58,054 nucleotides of DNA, taken from the NCBI GenBank assembly GCA_934525735.1, contig CAKSZM010000002.1, positions 1 to 58,054 on the forward strand. Reading direction: 5' to 3'. Of the stretch, positions 56,574 to 58,054 are shown piece by piece. Each line of letters starts with the position of its first letter. Position 1 is the stretch's first letter. This DNA comes from an uncultured Faecalibacterium sp. GTDB lineage: Bacteria; Bacillota; Clostridia; Oscillospirales; Ruminococcaceae. A model generated the notes under the pieces. That model was given only the letters and a program-made list of their open reading frames with translations. It made no database searches and had not been told where the DNA came from. A program made the translations under genes and the position numbers.

Positions 56574-58054
56574 ATGATCGATGGACGGAACCTGAACATC
56601 CTGCAGAATGGGCGGCAGATGCTGCGGGCGTTCGGCGGGGTGAACGAGACCTACGGGTGCAGCGAGGCGGAGCTGAGCAGCAGCCTGAACTTTTCGGCCA
56701 GAGGATACCCGGCGCTGCAGACGCGGGCGTTGCGCCGCAAGGTGCGGGACGTGAAGGACGTGAACGGGATGTACCACCTGAACGGCATTGTGCTGTGCAG
56801 GGGGACGGCGCTGGAATACACCCCGGACGAGGACGAGAGCCGGGCGGGGGCGGTGGTGCTGGAAAACGCTTTGACCGACACCGAGAAGACCATGACCGGC
56901 ATGGGCACGAAGGTGCTGATCTGGCCGGACAAGAAGGCCTTTGACATTGAGACCGGAGAGCTGACAGACCTTGCGGCGGTGTGGGAGCTGGGAGAAAGTA
57001 CCATGACCGTGACCCCCTGCGACGGCGAGGGCAAGACCTACACGCCGGGAAGCGCGGGCACCGAAGAACCGGAAAGCCCGGCGGACGGGCAGCTGTTTTT
57101 GAAGGGCGAAGCGGAAGAGCCTTACGGCGCGGCAAGCGTGCTGCTGAAGTACAGCGCGAAGAACAAGAAGTGGACGGAGATCCTTTTGCAAAGCGTGCGG
57201 CTGCACTGCCCGGGGCTTGGCAGCGTGCTGAAGGAAGGCGACACGGTGACGCTGAGCGGGATGCCGCAGGAGGTGTGCGATGCTGTGGCGGCGGGGCTGA
57301 ACGGCGAAGTGACCATTGCGGAGCTGGACGGTGACGACGTGATCGCTACCATGACGCCGCAGCAGGAAAGCAGCCGGTACTACGGAAGCTGGACCGTGAC
57401 CGCGACAAGCTCGACGTGGCAGAGCGCAGACGGAAAGGTGAGCGAGAACAAGGCGGTGACGGCGCCGGTGAAGCTGGAGCGGCGGGTGCCGGATCTGGAC
57501 TTTGTGACCGAGCAGGGCAACCGGGTGTGGGGCTGCAGCCGCAGCGAGAACAGCGTGTATGCCTGCGCGCTGGGCGACCCGACCAACTGGTACAGCTACC
57601 GGGGGATCGCATCGGACAGCTACGCGGTGAGCGTGGGCAGCGACGGGGCGTTTACCGGGGCGGCAAGCTGCCTTGGATATGTGCTGTTTTTTAAAGAGCA
57701 CTGCATCCACAAGCTGTACGGCTCGAAGCCCAGCGACTACCAGATGAGCAGCGTGCGGTGCAGAGGCGTGGCGGCGAACGCGGAAAAGAGCCTGTGCGTG
57801 ATCGCGGAGACGCTTTACTATCTTTCGCCGGACGGGGTGATGGCGTGGAGCGGAAGCCTGCCGAGCAAGGTATCCGGCGCGCTGGACACCGGAAAGCTGA
57901 CGGCAGTGGACCGGGCGGTGGGCGGGCAGCTGGATGCGCGGTATTACCTGTACCTGCACCGGAAGAACGACAGCGGCAGCGGGCGGCTGCTGGTGTACGA
58001 CACCGAGCGGGGGCTGTGGCAGGAGGAGAGCGTGGCGGGCACCGGGATGGTGAG
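56574..58054 (+). CDS. Large phage structural protein, beta-propeller-like (P22 gp10-like), truncated by the window
   Basis: Open from the ATG at 56574 to the window end (at least 493 codons, no stop). Residues MIDGRNLNILQNGRQMLRAFGGVNETY start it. Later segments such as ALGDPTNWYSYRG, LGYVLFFKEHCIHKLYG and LYYLSPDGVMAWSG are repeating beta-blade patterns like those of phage DNA-stabilising hub proteins. GGAGG lies 9 nt before the ATG. The function is inferred from pattern and place. Confidence 0.75.
   Translation, partial: MIDGRNLNILQNGRQMLRAFGGVNETYGCSEAELSSSLNFSARGYPALQTRALRRKVRDVKDVNGMYHLNGIVLCRGTALEYTPDEDESRAGAVVLENALTDTEKTMTGMGTKVLIWPDKKAFDIETGELTDLAAVWELGESTMTVTPCDGEGKTYTPGSAGTEEPESPADGQLFLKGEAEEPYGAASVLLKYSAKNKKWTEILLQSVRLHCPGLGSVLKEGDTVTLSGMPQEVCDAVAAGLNGEVTIAELDGDDVIATMTPQQESSRYYGSWTVTATSSTWQSADGKVSENKAVTAPVKLERRVPDLDFVTEQGNRVWGCSRSENSVYACALGDPTNWYSYRGIASDSYAVSVGSDGAFTGAASCLGYVLFFKEHCIHKLYGSKPSDYQMSSVRCRGVAANAEKSLCVIAETLYYLSPDGVMAWSGSLPSKVSGALDTGKLTAVDRAVGGQLDARYYLYLHRKNDSGSGRLLVYDTERGLWQEESVAGTGMV

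Larger units (their letters stand above)
38135..58054. mobile_element. Prophage integrated at the 3' end of tmRNA (left part; right end outside window)
   Basis: From the tmRNA CCA onward, gene content changes to phage modules in the usual order: integrase, lysogeny control, early genes, replication initiator, late regulator, terminase, portal, protease/scaffold, capsid and head-completion genes. Gene density rises, with many 4-nt overlaps, and the genes are strongly purine-rich on the plus strand. attL should lie near 38115-38135; attR and the tail and lysis genes are beyond the window. Confidence 0.9.

Noticed and set aside
56052..57959. 635-codon minus-strand frame at the right edge
   Set aside because: Antisense shadow of the truncated structural gene, which is open on the plus strand with a good start.

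Overview
The window reads as a high-GC, Gram-positive anaerobe of the Oscillospirales, most like Faecalibacterium or a near relative. This rests on the firmicute gene orders (scpA-scpB-DUF2953-ytfJ; SRP RNA-dnaX-ybaB-recR; smpB-tmRNA), short clostridial signature genes (DUF4250) and palindromic repeats with CTCGCCCTCTC ends. No database search was possible, so the genus is an inference.

Bases 1-38134 are core chromosome. A truncated tRNA-Pro is followed by a copper operon (csoR, then copA with an extra C-terminal HMA domain that has its own ribosome binding site), an esterase-like protein lacking the serine nucleophile, DUF4250, rpmB, and a forward operon from a site-2 protease through scpA, scpB, DUF2953 and ytfJ. 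Next come rluB; a thiamine pair (thiD-tenA) behind a TPP riboswitch and terminator; a dehydrogenase pair; a two-gene chromate transporter; a MerR regulator; a LOG-family protein; a low-complexity lipoprotein; a HIRAN protein; ZIP and MscS membrane proteins; ribU behind an FMN riboswitch; a MATE pump; a MraY-like transferase; a one-carbon cluster (5-formyl-THF cyclo-ligase, an FchA-like protein, FolD) divergent from glyA; cobA; a copper-chaperone-like HMA protein; a ketopantoate-reductase-like protein; a nuclease-helicase fusion; an ATPase; a family 4 uracil-DNA glycosylase; pta; the SRP RNA; dnaX-ybaB-recR; smpB; and tmRNA.

Bases from about 38135 to the right edge are the left part of a prophage sitting at the 3' end of tmRNA. 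A large serine integrase points back at tmRNA, and its last ~40 codons are antisense to tmRNA. Then come two tandem small-RNA-like units, a lysogeny module (CI-like repressor, secreted protein, operator array, Cro-like protein), a dense run of small early genes, a HUH-type replication initiator, a sigma-like late regulator, and the packaging and head genes: TerS, TerL, portal, Prp protease/scaffold, N4-gp56-type capsid, small head proteins and a truncated beta-propeller-like protein. attR and the tail and lysis genes lie outside the window.

Three observations stand out. (1) The prophage encodes a Prp-type cysteine protease fused in frame to its scaffold, with L27-like cleavage motifs (LQLFA or LQMFA) at the protease/scaffold junction, at the scaffold start and at the capsid N-terminus, which suggests a self-contained Prp-dependent head maturation system. 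(2) A ~185-nt structured element occurs three times between the head genes; its stems change in a compensatory way while loops and linkers stay fixed. (3) A second 104-nt structured element is shared between the chromosome (14114-14217) and the Prp/scaffold gene (53071-53174), again with compensatory stem changes.
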